The notes beneath the pieces are model-generated. The model saw only the letters and a program-made list of their open reading frames with translations. It did not search any database and was not told where the DNA came from. Below, piece by piece: positions 11,236 to 20,372 of a stretch of DNA of 64,000 nt. Within the stretch, counting starts at the first letter, position 1. Each line of letters opens with the position of its first letter. Origin of the DNA: Ruegeria atlantica (lineage in GTDB: Bacteria > Pseudomonadota > Alphaproteobacteria > Rhodobacterales > Rhodobacteraceae); assembly GCF_013032505.1 (NCBI RefSeq), contig NZ_WQCG01000007.1, forward strand, positions 1 to 64,000, in the 5' to 3' direction. Position numbers and translations under genes: made by a program.

Positions 11236-12111
11236 ATGCAGAAACCACTTCCTCCGCTGGGCTGGCTCCGCACATTCGAGGCAGCCGCCCGCCACCTGTC
11301 CTTTACCGGCGCGGCCCGGGATCTGAACATGACCCAAAGCGCGGTTAGTCAGCAGATCAAGTCGTTGGAAGGATACCTTGGACAACCTTTGTTCCTGCGG
11401 CGCCCGCGTGCATTGGAGCTGACCGAAGCAGGCATCACCTACCTGCCCGTGGTGCGCGAGGCGTTTCGGACTCTGGTGCGCGGAACTCAGGCCGTGACGG
11501 GGGCCCAGAAAAACGCGGTTCAGGTTCAAAGCAACATTACATTTGCCGTGAACTGGCTGGCACCCAGACTGCCAAGCTTCCGGAGCGCGCATCCAGATGT
11601 TCAGCTGAACATCTTCACCGAGCTCTGGGAACCCCGCGAAATGGCCGAAGGGGCGGCAGTGGAAATCCGGTACTCATTGCGGCCGTCAGATACGGTTCGA
11701 ACCGAGTTGCTGAGAACAGACCACTACTACCCGGTCTGCGCGCCGGGATATGAAGTGGCGCTGGAGAACCTGCAACAGCAGCCGCTTTTTGATTGCTCGA
11801 ACCTGCTGTCGAACTGGCAGGGCTGGCTTGAGGAACAGGGTCTAAACTGGGAAAAGCCTGCAATCACATATTCGACGACCTACTTGGTTAGTTTGTCTGT
11901 CGCCATGGCCGGCGGTGGGCTGTGTCTGGCACATGACACCATTGCCTCTGACCTGATTGCACAAGGTCGTTTGGTTGCTCCGTTTGCTCATCGCGCGCCG
12001 ATGCCCGAAGCCTATTACCTGCTGCTGTCGCCGAGCGCAGAAGAAAGCCCCGGCGCAATTGCCTTTGCCAACTGGGTTCGCCATGAGTTGGAGAGTGATT
12101 CACTGATGTAA
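11236..12111 (+). CDS. LysR-family regulator, GcvA-like
   Basis: A 291-residue LysR regulator. The N-terminal winged helix-turn-helix (about residues 8-67) reads WLRTFEAAARHLSFTGAARDL followed by MTQSAVSQQIKSLE, the typical GcvA-subgroup sequence. The C-terminal periplasmic-binding-like effector domain covers about 95-290. It is divergent from the aldolase-desaturase genes and has a perfect CTAAT palindrome upstream. The ligand is unknown. A terminator follows at 12126, so it is monocistronic. Confidence 0.9.
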   Translation: MQKPLPPLGWLRTFEAAARHLSFTGAARDLNMTQSAVSQQIKSLEGYLGQPLFLRRPRALELTEAGITYLPVVREAFRTLVRGTQAVTGAQKNAVQVQSNITFAVNWLAPRLPSFRSAHPDVQLNIFTELWEPREMAEGAAVEIRYSLRPSDTVRTELLRTDHYYPVCAPGYEVALENLQQQPLFDCSNLLSNWQGWLEEQGLNWEKPAITYSTTYLVSLSVAMAGGGLCLAHDTIASDLIAQGRLVAPFAHRAPMPEAYYLLLSPSAEESPGAIAFANWVRHELESDSLM

Positions 12112-12125
12112 CCGGGCGCTGCACC

Positions 12126-12159
12126 CGCCCGTCATTGATGCCCTGACGGGCGACTTTTC
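12126..12159 (+). terminator. Terminator after the LysR gene
   Basis: A perfect 9-bp stem (CGCCCGTCA at 12126-12134, complement at 12144-12152) with a 9-base loop is followed by ACTTTTCT. It ends the LysR transcript and insulates the ade-amn operon. Confidence 0.75.
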
Positions 12160-12255
12160 TGGTTGGGCCGGGCCGTGTTGACGCGCTGCGTGAAGGTTTG
12201 ATGATACCTGTTCACAAGGGGTTGAACCTTCCTGCGCATTCGGGAAAGTTGGGCC

Positions 12256-14058
12256 ATGGAATACACACCCTTCCCAAGTTGGCCCGATGTCGCCCCCCGT
12301 CTGATTGCAGTAGCTGCAGGTCGTGAAGCTGCGGATTTGGTTATTCGCGGCGGAATCTGGGTGAATGTGCACAGCCGCGAAGCGCTGCCGGATCATGACA
12401 TTGCAATTGCTGACGGGCGCATCGCCTATGTTGGACCCGATGCATCACATTGCACCGGCCCAGAGACTGAGATCATCGAGGCGACCGGGCGCTATATGGT
12501 TCCTGGCCTGTGCGACGCTCATATGCATATCGAGTCAGGTATGCTGACACCGGCCGAATTTGCCCGCGCTGTCATCCCGCATGGAACGACCAGCATGTTC
12601 ACCGACCCGCATGAGATCGCCAATGTGCTGGGGCTGGATGGCGTGCGCATGATGCATGATGAGGCAATGATGCAGCCGGTGAACATTTTCACTCAGATGC
12701 CATCCTGCGCCCCATCTGCTCCGGGGTTGGAAACCACCGGGTACGAGATCACCGCTGAAGACGTGGCCGAGGCGATGAACTGGCCCGGTATTATCGGCCT
12801 GGGCGAGATGATGAATTTCCCTGGCGTGATAAATGGCGATCCCAAAATGCTGGCAGAGATAGCCGCCACTCAACACGCAGGCAAAACCGTTGGTGGGCAT
12901 TACGCATCGCCCAATCTAGGGCCTGATTTTGCGGCCTATGTGGCCGGCGGACCTGCAGACGACCACGAAGGTACTTGCGAAGCTGACGCAATAGCGCGTG
13001 TTCGTCAGGGTATGCGGTCGATGATGCGACTGGGCTCAGCCTGGTATGACGTCGAAAGCCAAATCACGGCCGTCACAGAAAAAGGATTGGACCCGCGCAA
13101 TTTCATCCTGTGCACGGATGATTGCCACTCGGGTACGTTGGTGAATGATGGTCATATGAACCGCGTGGTTCGACACGCCATTGCTTGCGGATGTGATCCT
13201 CTGATTGCCCTGCAAATGGCGACGATCAACACGGCAACCCATTTCGGGCTCGAGCGTGAGATTGGCTCGATTACCCCAGGGCGGCGCGCGGATGTCATCC
13301 TCAGCTCTGACCTGAAGGAACTGCCCATCGAGACTGTTATTGCACGCGGTCAGATTGTGGCCGAGAACGGCGTCATTTCCTCAGATTGCCCCCACCTCAA
13401 CTGGCCTGACAGCGCGCGCAGCACCGTCCATCTGGGGCACAGCCTGACTGCTGCAGATTTTGAAATCGAAGCGCCCGCCGGCGCAAACCGCGTGCAGGCC
13501 AACGTGATCGGCGTGGTAGAAAACCAGGCCCCGACCAAAGCTCTGAAAGCTGAATTGCCGATCATCGGAGGATTGGTCGAAGGCGAGGGCGATGTCTGCC
13601 AGATCGCTCTGGTCGAACGGCACCGTGCCACGGGCGGTGTGACGAACGCCTTTGTTTCCGGTTTCGGATATCAAGGCAAGATGGCCATGGCCTCGACTGT
13701 GGCACATGACAGCCACCACATGATTGTTGTGGGTACCGACCGCGAACAGATGGCGTTGGCCGCAAACCGGCTGGCCGAAGTGGGCGGAGGCATCACCATC
13801 TTCCGCGATGGGGAGGAACTGGCGCTGGTCGAGCTACCCATCGCAGGCCTGATGTCGGACAGCCCGGCTGCGAACGTCGCCGCCAAGGCCGAAGACATGG
13901 TTGCCGCAATGGTGGCCTGCGGCTGCACCCTCAACAACGCATATATGCAGCATTCACTTTTGGCGCTGGTCGTTATTCCGGAGTTACGGATTTCGGACCT
14001 GGGTCTGGTGGATGTGCGCACTTTTGAAAAGATCGATCTTCTGGAACCACTTGCATGA
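12256..14058 (+). CDS. ade: Adenine deaminase
   Basis: A 600-residue amidohydrolase-superfamily adenine deaminase that converts adenine to hypoxanthine and ammonia. The metal-binding HxH appears in DAHMHIESGMLTP at about residue 92, with further ligands in GLGEMMNFPG, VGGHYASPN and the DDCHSG segment. The family-specific C-terminal domain (about 420-600) is present. The stop overlaps the AMP nucleosidase start by 4 bases (ATGA). Together the two enzymes turn AMP into ribose-5-phosphate, hypoxanthine and ammonia. Confidence 0.95.
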   Translation: MEYTPFPSWPDVAPRLIAVAAGREAADLVIRGGIWVNVHSREALPDHDIAIADGRIAYVGPDASHCTGPETEIIEATGRYMVPGLCDAHMHIESGMLTPAEFARAVIPHGTTSMFTDPHEIANVLGLDGVRMMHDEAMMQPVNIFTQMPSCAPSAPGLETTGYEITAEDVAEAMNWPGIIGLGEMMNFPGVINGDPKMLAEIAATQHAGKTVGGHYASPNLGPDFAAYVAGGPADDHEGTCEADAIARVRQGMRSMMRLGSAWYDVESQITAVTEKGLDPRNFILCTDDCHSGTLVNDGHMNRVVRHAIACGCDPLIALQMATINTATHFGLEREIGSITPGRRADVILSSDLKELPIETVIARGQIVAENGVISSDCPHLNWPDSARSTVHLGHSLTAADFEIEAPAGANRVQANVIGVVENQAPTKALKAELPIIGGLVEGEGDVCQIALVERHRATGGVTNAFVSGFGYQGKMAMASTVAHDSHHMIVVGTDREQMALAANRLAEVGGGITIFRDGEELALVELPIAGLMSDSPAANVAAKAEDMVAAMVACGCTLNNAYMQHSLLALVVIPELRISDLGLVDVRTFEKIDLLEPLA

Positions 14059-15518
14059 CAATAATAAGAACACCCGACGCACCCAAAGCCGAGCAATTCA
14101 CTGACCCCAAAGCAGCCGTCGCCCGTTTAGAAGAGCTGTACGAGCAGGCGACCCGTTTTTTGTGCGACAGTTTTGCCGAAGCAATGGAGCAGGGTACGCC
14201 AACCGTACGGTTCAGAGCCTATTACCCGGAAATTCGTATCAGAACGTCGTCATACGCCCATGTTGACAGCCGGTTGAGCTTTGGCCACGTCTCGGAACCA
14301 GGCATTCACGCGACAACCGTCACGCGCCCGGATCTGTTCCGGTCCTACCTGACCCAGCAGATCGCGTTGCTGATCAAGAACCACGACCAACCGGTCACGA
14401 TCGGTGCATCCGACACGCCGATCCCGGTGCATTTCGCTGTCGCCAGCAATCCTGACCTGCACGTCCCGCAACAGGGCGCGGCCGGGTTCACATTGCGCGA
14501 TGTGTTTGACGTTCCCGACCTGACCACCACCAACGATGATATCGTGAACGGGGTTTACGACCACGAAGACCAGGCCGGCCCGCTGGCCTTGTTCACTGCC
14601 CAGCGCGTGGATTATTCGCTGGCCCGTCTTGCGCATTACACCGCAACTGACCCCAGCCATTTCCAGAACCATGTCCTGTTCACGAACTACCAGTTCTACG
14701 TCTCTGAGTTCGAGAATTACGCACGCGAGCAATTGGCAGATCCAGACAGCGGCTACACCAGCTTTGTCTCGACCGGGAATGTCGAAATTACGGACTCGGG
14801 AGAAGAGTTGGCACAGCCGCTGAAGTTGCCGCAAATGCCGACCTATCACTTGAAGCGTAACGATGGGTCCGGGATCACGTTGGTGAATATCGGCGTTGGC
14901 CCGTCGAACGCGAAAACGGCAACAGATCACATCGCCGTTCTACGGCCCCACGCCTGGCTGATGGTCGGTCACTGTGCCGGTCTACGCAACACGCAGGCGC
15001 TTGGCGACTTTGTTCTCGCCCACGCCTATTTGCGCGAAGACAAGGTTCTGGATGACGATCTGCCGGTCTGGGTTCCCATCCCACCACTGGCCGAGGTTCA
15101 GGTCGCACTGGAAAGCGCGGTGGCCGAGGTCACCGAACTGGAGGGATACGAACTTAAGCGGATCATGCGGACCGGCACCGTCGCCTCGGTCGACAACCGC
15201 AACTGGGAACTGCGCGACCAGTCCGGACCTGTGCAAAGGCTCAGCCAATCACGCGCCATCGCGCTGGATATGGAAAGCGCAACCATCGCCGCAAACGGCT
15301 ATCGGTTCCGCGTTCCATACGGCACGCTCTTATGTGTATCTGACAAACCGCTGCATGGGGAATTAAAGCTTCCAGGCATGGCATCTGCCTTCTATACCAC
15401 TCAGGTAAGCCGCCATCTGGCCATCGGAATTCGGGCGATGGAACACTTGCGTGGCATGCCGTTAGAGCGGTTACACAGCCGGAAATTGCGTTCTTTCGAC
15501 GAAACAGCCTTTCTCTGA
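14055..15518 (+). CDS. amn: AMP nucleosidase
   Basis: A 487-residue enzyme hydrolysing AMP to adenine and ribose-5-phosphate. The N-terminal regulatory domain covers about residues 15-185. The C-terminal nucleoside-phosphorylase-like catalytic domain carries HAWLMVGHCAGLRNTQ, then LDMESATIAANG with the purine-binding Glu, and LCVSDKPLHGELKLPG. Length and motifs match E. coli Amn. The ATGA overlap with ade indicates coupled translation and product hand-off of adenine. Confidence 0.95.
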   Translation: MTIIRTPDAPKAEQFTDPKAAVARLEELYEQATRFLCDSFAEAMEQGTPTVRFRAYYPEIRIRTSSYAHVDSRLSFGHVSEPGIHATTVTRPDLFRSYLTQQIALLIKNHDQPVTIGASDTPIPVHFAVASNPDLHVPQQGAAGFTLRDVFDVPDLTTTNDDIVNGVYDHEDQAGPLALFTAQRVDYSLARLAHYTATDPSHFQNHVLFTNYQFYVSEFENYAREQLADPDSGYTSFVSTGNVEITDSGEELAQPLKLPQMPTYHLKRNDGSGITLVNIGVGPSNAKTATDHIAVLRPHAWLMVGHCAGLRNTQALGDFVLAHAYLREDKVLDDDLPVWVPIPPLAEVQVALESAVAEVTELEGYELKRIMRTGTVASVDNRNWELRDQSGPVQRLSQSRAIALDMESATIAANGYRFRVPYGTLLCVSDKPLHGELKLPGMASAFYTTQVSRHLAIGIRAMEHLRGMPLERLHSRKLRSFDETAFL

Positions 15519-15648
15519 CGCAAAAAAGCAACGTTTTCCCCATATTTTTAGGGTTTTCCGCGCTACTATTCGTTGTGTTCGGCCACAATATCCCGTTACA
15601 GTTACGCGGTGAGGCCCTATGTATCGGGCACGTTAAGGAGACCAAGAA

Positions 15649-15936
15649 ATGGCAAAGCCTATGACAAAGACTCAGCTGGTGGCTGCTCTCGCTGAGGAAA
15701 TGGGAACCGACAAGAAAGCTGCAAACGCAGCGTTGGAGGCCATGACCGGCCTGATCACCCGCGAAGTTTCAGCCGGTGGCGCAGTAACCCTGCCCGGCGT
15801 CGGCAAAATCTACTGCCGCGAGCGCCCCGAGCGCATGGTGCGCAACCCCGCCACAGGCGAGCAGTTCAAGAAAGAAGCCGACAAAGTGGTCAAAATGACC
15901 ATTGCGAAAGCTCTGAAGGACAGCGTGAACGGCTGA
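15649..15936 (+). CDS. HU-family DNA-binding protein
   Basis: A 95-residue histone-like protein. It begins MAKPMTKTQLVAALAEEMG, and its DNA-binding beta arm has RNPATGEQ, where HU and IHF place the intercalating Pro. It differs from canonical HU in a longer loop (VGKIYCRERPERMVR), a variant common in this family. A strong AAGGAG precedes the ATG. Single gene with its own 130-base upstream region and a terminator. Likely nucleoid architecture. Confidence 0.9.
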   Translation: MAKPMTKTQLVAALAEEMGTDKKAANAALEAMTGLITREVSAGGAVTLPGVGKIYCRERPERMVRNPATGEQFKKEADKVVKMTIAKALKDSVNG

Positions 15937-15961
15937 TCTCAGCTTTCACTTCAAGCGATTG

Positions 15962-15990
15962 AGGGCCGCCGATTGGGGGCCCTTTTTCTT
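15962..15990 (+). terminator. Terminator of the HU gene
   Basis: The stem AGGGCC / GGCCCT with a 10-base loop is followed by TTTTTCTT, 25 bases after the stop. Confidence 0.85.
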
Positions 15991-16035
15991 TGCCTGATCT
16001 CAGTTGACTTGATCAAAGCACCAGTATGCCCCCTC

Positions 16036-17925
16036 TCACAGGTGGGTATGAACAACCTTGAGCGCATGGTTCAGCATTGCCCGGTTGATCTCTTCATCAG
16101 CTAGAGAATTCGGCGCCGGCGTAAGCGAAGCTTTTTGCGTCCGCTCACCAACCGGAAGAACACGCCCTTCCATAACGGTTCCCCAAACATTGATGTCGCG
16201 GATCATTGCCGGGTCCACACTGAGGGGATTTTCATCCAGTATAGTCAGGTTAGCTCTTTTGCCAGGTTCGATGCTTCCGATCTCATCACCCAGCCTAAGG
16301 GCGTAAGCCGCCTCGATTGTAACTCCGCGAAGCGCCATTTCAGCAGGCACCCTCTGATCCGCGCCAGCGATACGACCGGAAGTGGTTTCTCGATTGACAG
16401 CACACCACATCAGAAACAGCGGATCCGCAGGTGCCATCGGCATGTCGGAATGCAGCGACCATGGAATTCCAGTGAGTGATAAGTCGCCTAAGCGAACCAT
16501 CGAATCCGCTCGTTCCGGGCCAAGACCAACTTTTGAGTACTGATCCGCCAGCGCGGTAACGTAGTAGGGATTCCCGCTGACGATGGCTCCAAGCGCTCTG
16601 ATCCGTTCGACCTGATCCCAGGCGCTGACAGCAAAATGCACTAATACGGTGCGGTGATCATATCTTGGGTTCCGGCGTAGATTCGATTCGAGCGTATCAA
16701 GAACCCGATCAAGTCCGGCATCACCATTGACGTGAATATGAATCTGATAGCCCGCGTCCCAGTAAATGCGGAACGCACGCTCGAACAAATCGCGGTCCAT
16801 CATCCACTCACCGTCATGACCATCAAGATAAGGATCACGTACCTGCATCAGCAGCGAATAAATTGCGCCATCTGCAAAAAGCTTTGCCTGCTTTGGCGCA
16901 AGACTTGTCATGCCACCATACCAAGAGGCCAGCTTTTCGGTTTCAGCAATGACTTGCGCATCATCCGAATAGGTCGCGACCATCGACTTTGCGTCCACGA
17001 TAAATGACCAGCGAAATGGCATATCCGGGTTCGAGAAGATTTCGTTGACGCCGTCCTGAACCGGTTTAGACAGAATCCCGCCCGGCTCATTGCCGAAGGT
17101 AATGCCTTTGGCGTGCATATAGTCGCGCGTGATTTCCAGACCGGATCGCAGGCGTTCAGGGGTTGCGACCATATTCGCGATGTTAGGTAAAACTGCGAAC
17201 AGACCCTGTTCCCAAAACCGCGCCTCTTCAAAACTGCTTTGCTCTTTTGCTGACGGGCTGAAAGTTTCGAACTTGTCCCGGGTGACACCGCCACGCTCCA
17301 TAGCCGCCGAGTTCAGTACCATCTCGTGACATGAGCGCGCCCAAACAAGAATAGGACGTGTTTCGCTGATTGTATCGAGGTCAGAACGTGTCAACGGGCC
17401 GTAAAATGCCGGATGATACCCCCAGCTAAGTAATGGTTCGTCTGGATCCGACTTTTCAGATTCCGCTTTGGCAAGACGCTCCATGAATTCTTGTTTGTCC
17501 GTTACGCGCGGCACGGTTCCGCTCGGCAAAACCCAATCCTCAATTGCGAGGATTTCAGACGACATTGTTAGGGCAGCAAGCACCGGATGGTCATGTTGTG
17601 CAATAAACCCAGGAACGATCACGTTATCAGCGAACGTCGTATCGATTTCGTAAGGCTGGTCGCCTAAGACGCGCTGTACATCTTCCAGTGTTCCCGCCCA
17701 AAGAATTCTGTCACCGACAACGGCAACCGCTTCGGCCGTCGGGCGCGCATCATCCAGCGTGATGATTTCTCTCGCAGTGTAGATCGTTGCCTGAGGCAGC
17801 GAGACGATCGATCCGCCGATATCTTGTAATGATCCGGTTTCCGCCAAAACATGCTGCAAGGGCGTCAAAGTTGCAGCAGAAGCAATTCCAGCACCCACGA
17901 ATTTCCGGCGGCCGATATCTTTCAT
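16036..17925 (-). CDS. Exported amidohydrolase family protein (YtcJ-like)
   Basis: A 629-residue metal-dependent hydrolase of the amidohydrolase_3 / YtcJ type. The N-terminus carries a twin-arginine-like signal (GRRKFVGAG followed by a hydrophobic stretch and an Ala-rich cleavage region near residue 29), suggesting folded export to the periplasm. Metal ligands appear in AQHDHP and later in IHIHVNGDAG and LVHFAVS, and HSDMPMAPADP is typical of the family. The substrate is unknown; members hydrolyse amides, carbamates or formyl groups. It is a separate unit from the BCCT gene, since a terminator lies between them. By eye its base composition is somewhat less GC-rich than its neighbours, which may mean transfer. 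Confidence 0.8.
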   Translation of the reverse strand: MKDIGRRKFVGAGIASAATLTPLQHVLAETGSLQDIGGSIVSLPQATIYTAREIITLDDARPTAEAVAVVGDRILWAGTLEDVQRVLGDQPYEIDTTFADNVIVPGFIAQHDHPVLAALTMSSEILAIEDWVLPSGTVPRVTDKQEFMERLAKAESEKSDPDEPLLSWGYHPAFYGPLTRSDLDTISETRPILVWARSCHEMVLNSAAMERGGVTRDKFETFSPSAKEQSSFEEARFWEQGLFAVLPNIANMVATPERLRSGLEITRDYMHAKGITFGNEPGGILSKPVQDGVNEIFSNPDMPFRWSFIVDAKSMVATYSDDAQVIAETEKLASWYGGMTSLAPKQAKLFADGAIYSLLMQVRDPYLDGHDGEWMMDRDLFERAFRIYWDAGYQIHIHVNGDAGLDRVLDTLESNLRRNPRYDHRTVLVHFAVSAWDQVERIRALGAIVSGNPYYVTALADQYSKVGLGPERADSMVRLGDLSLTGIPWSLHSDMPMAPADPLFLMWCAVNRETTSGRIAGADQRVPAEMALRGVTIEAAYALRLGDEIGSIEPGKRANLTILDENPLSVDPAMIRDINVWGTVMEGRVLPVGERTQKASLTPAPNSLADEEINRAMLNHALKVVHTHL

Positions 17926-18027
17926 AGTGAAGTTCCTTCAGACAGAACGGTTGGAATGGAATTCGGATTCAAAATTGAACTACTTCCATTACATTATCTG
18001 AATTTCATTCATTGTCTCGCTCTGGCA

Positions 18028-18060
18028 CAAAAAAACCCCACAGAGCATTCTGCGGGGTTT
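18028..18060 (-). terminator. Terminator of the BCCT transporter gene
   Basis: A long stem, AAACCCC-CAGA with TCTG-GGGGTTT and one A-C mismatch, closes on GCAT. On the minus strand it is followed by a T-run (TTTTTTTG). It lies about 50 bases beyond the transporter stop. Confidence 0.88.
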
Positions 18061-18106
18061 GATTGTTAGCGGCGCATCCGCCGCCTGTCGAAATCCAGGT
18101 TTTGGC

Positions 18107-19309
18107 TTAGTGAACAGTCTCAACCTTATGGAAGTCCAGATCACGATCTTCCGGCATTGAGTCGATGCTCAGCACCTCTTTGCGCTTGGTGATCAGAATA
18201 TAAACCACGCATGCCAAGTACAGACCGACGACCACGGCTCCGATCCACTGGATCTGCAGCCACTGGCTTTGGAACAGCAGGGTGAGAACAAACAACAAAG
18301 CGACGTTGCCTGCGACGTAGATCGCTTTACCGAACCGCTCGACTGTCAGGTTCAAGTTGTCTGTATAGAGCCTAATCAGCGAGTCCAGCGAGTTGATCAC
18401 AAAGGTCACACCCACAATCACCATCGCGATGTTGGTAATGCCCGCAGTGCTGATGCCGTTCAGGTGGTAGTAGTAGAGAACGGTGAACCAGATACCCAGT
18501 GGGATCGACGGGAAGATCAGCAATGCAGCGAGCAACTGCCATGTGGTCAAACCACCGACAAATCGCGAAGTGAACTGCCCGATCATGATCGACCACGCGA
18601 ACCACCAGAACAGGTAGAAGGCGTGATAGTCGGTCAGCGGCAGGACAAACTTGTGCAGATTGGCGAAATAAGCGCTGATGTTGCTACCGGTTTCAACAAA
18701 TCCGGTCATACCCATACCGGCCGCGACCCACATTCCGATGATCAGTGCCAGAAACAGGAAGGTAGAACCGACTGACAGGATGCGGACGTATTTCAGGTCG
18801 GTCGAGGAATAGGCCGCTGCCAGAATGACCACGAATACGATAATGTAGAAGGTTGAAACCACGGATTCACCATCTCCGACCTCGGGCAGATAGCCGGGCA
18901 GGTAGATCAGAAACAGGCTGGCGGTGAAGGCACAGGTGCCAATAATCACCACGTTGTTGATCAACTTGACCAGCGGGATCTCAAAGAACTTCACGCGGGG
19001 TTCGATGACGCAGAAATAGAACGCCGTCAGGAAGTAGAAGGCCCAGATCAGGAAACCCCAGAACCCGAACTCGATGGCCAGAGGATTGGCGAAGGCATAA
19101 GCCGGTTCCTCGGCATATCCGCCGAACTCAGTCAGCGGGAACATGATCAGCCCAACGTCCAATCCGGACGTGAACAGGATCGCAATGAAGGTGAACAGAT
19201 GTACGGGCGAAACGCCCACACAGCGCAGGTTCCACCACTTCACGACGAAGAAGGCGACCAGGCCCAATGCAAGCAGAACGCCGAAAGACAGAATGTACTC
19301 CAAAAGCAC
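18107..19309 (-). CDS. BCCT-family transporter (short form)
   Basis: A 400-residue, roughly 11-12-helix membrane protein. The segment FYLFWWFAWSIMIGQFTSRFVGG matches the BCCT signature helix (Trp-rich segment preceding G-x-F-x-x-R), where quaternary ammonium substrates are bound by cation-pi contacts. At 400 residues it is much shorter than BetP, CaiT or BetT (about 500-670) and lacks long terminal extensions. The start is GTG at 19309, preceded by GGGAGGAAA. Import of betaine, carnitine or a related compound is the family expectation. It lies about 10 kb from the CaiD operon, so a joint role is only suggestive. Confidence 0.78.
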   Translation of the reverse strand: MLLEYILSFGVLLALGLVAFFVVKWWNLRCVGVSPVHLFTFIAILFTSGLDVGLIMFPLTEFGGYAEEPAYAFANPLAIEFGFWGFLIWAFYFLTAFYFCVIEPRVKFFEIPLVKLINNVVIIGTCAFTASLFLIYLPGYLPEVGDGESVVSTFYIIVFVVILAAAYSSTDLKYVRILSVGSTFLFLALIIGMWVAAGMGMTGFVETGSNISAYFANLHKFVLPLTDYHAFYLFWWFAWSIMIGQFTSRFVGGLTTWQLLAALLIFPSIPLGIWFTVLYYYHLNGISTAGITNIAMVIVGVTFVINSLDSLIRLYTDNLNLTVERFGKAIYVAGNVALLFVLTLLFQSQWLQIQWIGAVVVGLYLACVVYILITKRKEVLSIDSMPEDRDLDFHKVETVH

Positions 19310-19356
19310 CAGCTTTCCTCCCTTGGTTAGTCAGAGTGCCGGCCACATACACTTAA

Positions 19357-19372
19357 TTGACTGATCAATCAA
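19357..19372. promoter_or_regulatory. Near-palindromic operator upstream of the BCCT gene
   Basis: TTGACTGA-TCAATCAA is a 16-bp palindrome with one mismatch, about 48 bases before the transporter GTG. The size and form suit a TetR-type regulator, and the TTGATTG-like half-sites recall BetI sites. No regulator gene is adjacent. Confidence 0.4.
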
Positions 19373-19484
19373 CAAACGGGTTATCGCAGAACACAACAGG
19401 CGGGACCTGTGGTTTTTTTGACGCGCGGTGCTTGCGCGTTTCAGATATTTCCGAAACAGTCGCGGCGTTTGGGAAAGGGTCACC

Positions 19485-20372
19485 ATGGATCTGCGCGCCA
19501 TTGCCATGGGGCTGGCATTTGCCTTTATCTGGTCGTCAGCCTTTACCTCGGCGCGGATCATCGTTGCCGATGCCTCGCCCCTTTTCTCACTGGCGCTGCG
19601 ATTTTTGATATCGGGGTTGTTGGGGGTCGCAATTGCACGGGCGATGGGCCAAAGCTGGAGGCTGACGCGCGCGCAATGGTACGCGACTATTCTGTTCGGA
19701 ATATGCCAAAATGCCCTTTATTTGGGTCTGAATTTCTACGCGATGCAAACCGTACAGGCTTCGGTCGCGGCGATCATTGCCTCGACAATGCCACTGATCG
19801 TGGCATTAGCCAGCTGGACACTGTTTCACGAGAAGCTTCGGCCGCTGGGCGTGATCGGACTGCTGGCCGGTTTCGCTGGCGTAGCATTGATCATGAGCAG
19901 CCGGATAAGCGCGGGCGCAGACTTGTTTGGCGTCATGCTGTGCGGGTTGGGTGCGCTGGCGCTCAGCTTTGCGACTCTGGCTGTGCGCGGAGCAACGTCG
20001 GGCGGCAATTTCATGATGGTGGTCGGGCTACAGATGCTGGTGGGCTCGGCACTTCTGTTCCTCGCCGCACCCATTTTTGAGACGATCTACATCCACCCGA
20101 ACGTACCGTGGATGCTGGCCTTCGCTTATACGACGCTGTTCCCTGGCTTGTTGGCGACACTGATCTGGTTCCATTTGTTGAACAGGATCGGCGCGATCCG
20201 GGCCGCAACTTTTCACTTTTTGAACCCGGTCTTTGGCGTCGCGGTTGCTGCCGTTCTGCTGGGTGAAAAGCTTGGTCCGATGGATGCGGTTGGCGTGGGC
20301 ATTACAACGCTGGGCATTCTGGCAGTGCAGCTGTCTCGGCAAACCGATCAGCGCAGCAATGCCTCAACTTGA
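19485..20372 (+). CDS. EamA/DMT-family permease
   Basis: A 295-residue membrane protein of two EamA repeats with ten predicted helices (for example AIAMGLAFAFIWSSAF and VGVGITTLGILAV). Typical features include FWSSAFTSARI-like segments in helix 1 and a hydrophobic C-terminal half ending in short charged residues. Family members export amino acids or other metabolites. The ATG at 19485 was preferred over a start 19 codons upstream because helix 1 begins right after it and GGGAAAGGG precedes. The stop overlaps the convergent peroxidase gene by 25 bases. Confidence 0.85.
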   Translation: MDLRAIAMGLAFAFIWSSAFTSARIIVADASPLFSLALRFLISGLLGVAIARAMGQSWRLTRAQWYATILFGICQNALYLGLNFYAMQTVQASVAAIIASTMPLIVALASWTLFHEKLRPLGVIGLLAGFAGVALIMSSRISAGADLFGVMLCGLGALALSFATLAVRGATSGGNFMMVVGLQMLVGSALLFLAAPIFETIYIHPNVPWMLAFAYTTLFPGLLATLIWFHLLNRIGAIRAATFHFLNPVFGVAVAAVLLGEKLGPMDAVGVGITTLGILAVQLSRQTDQRSNAST

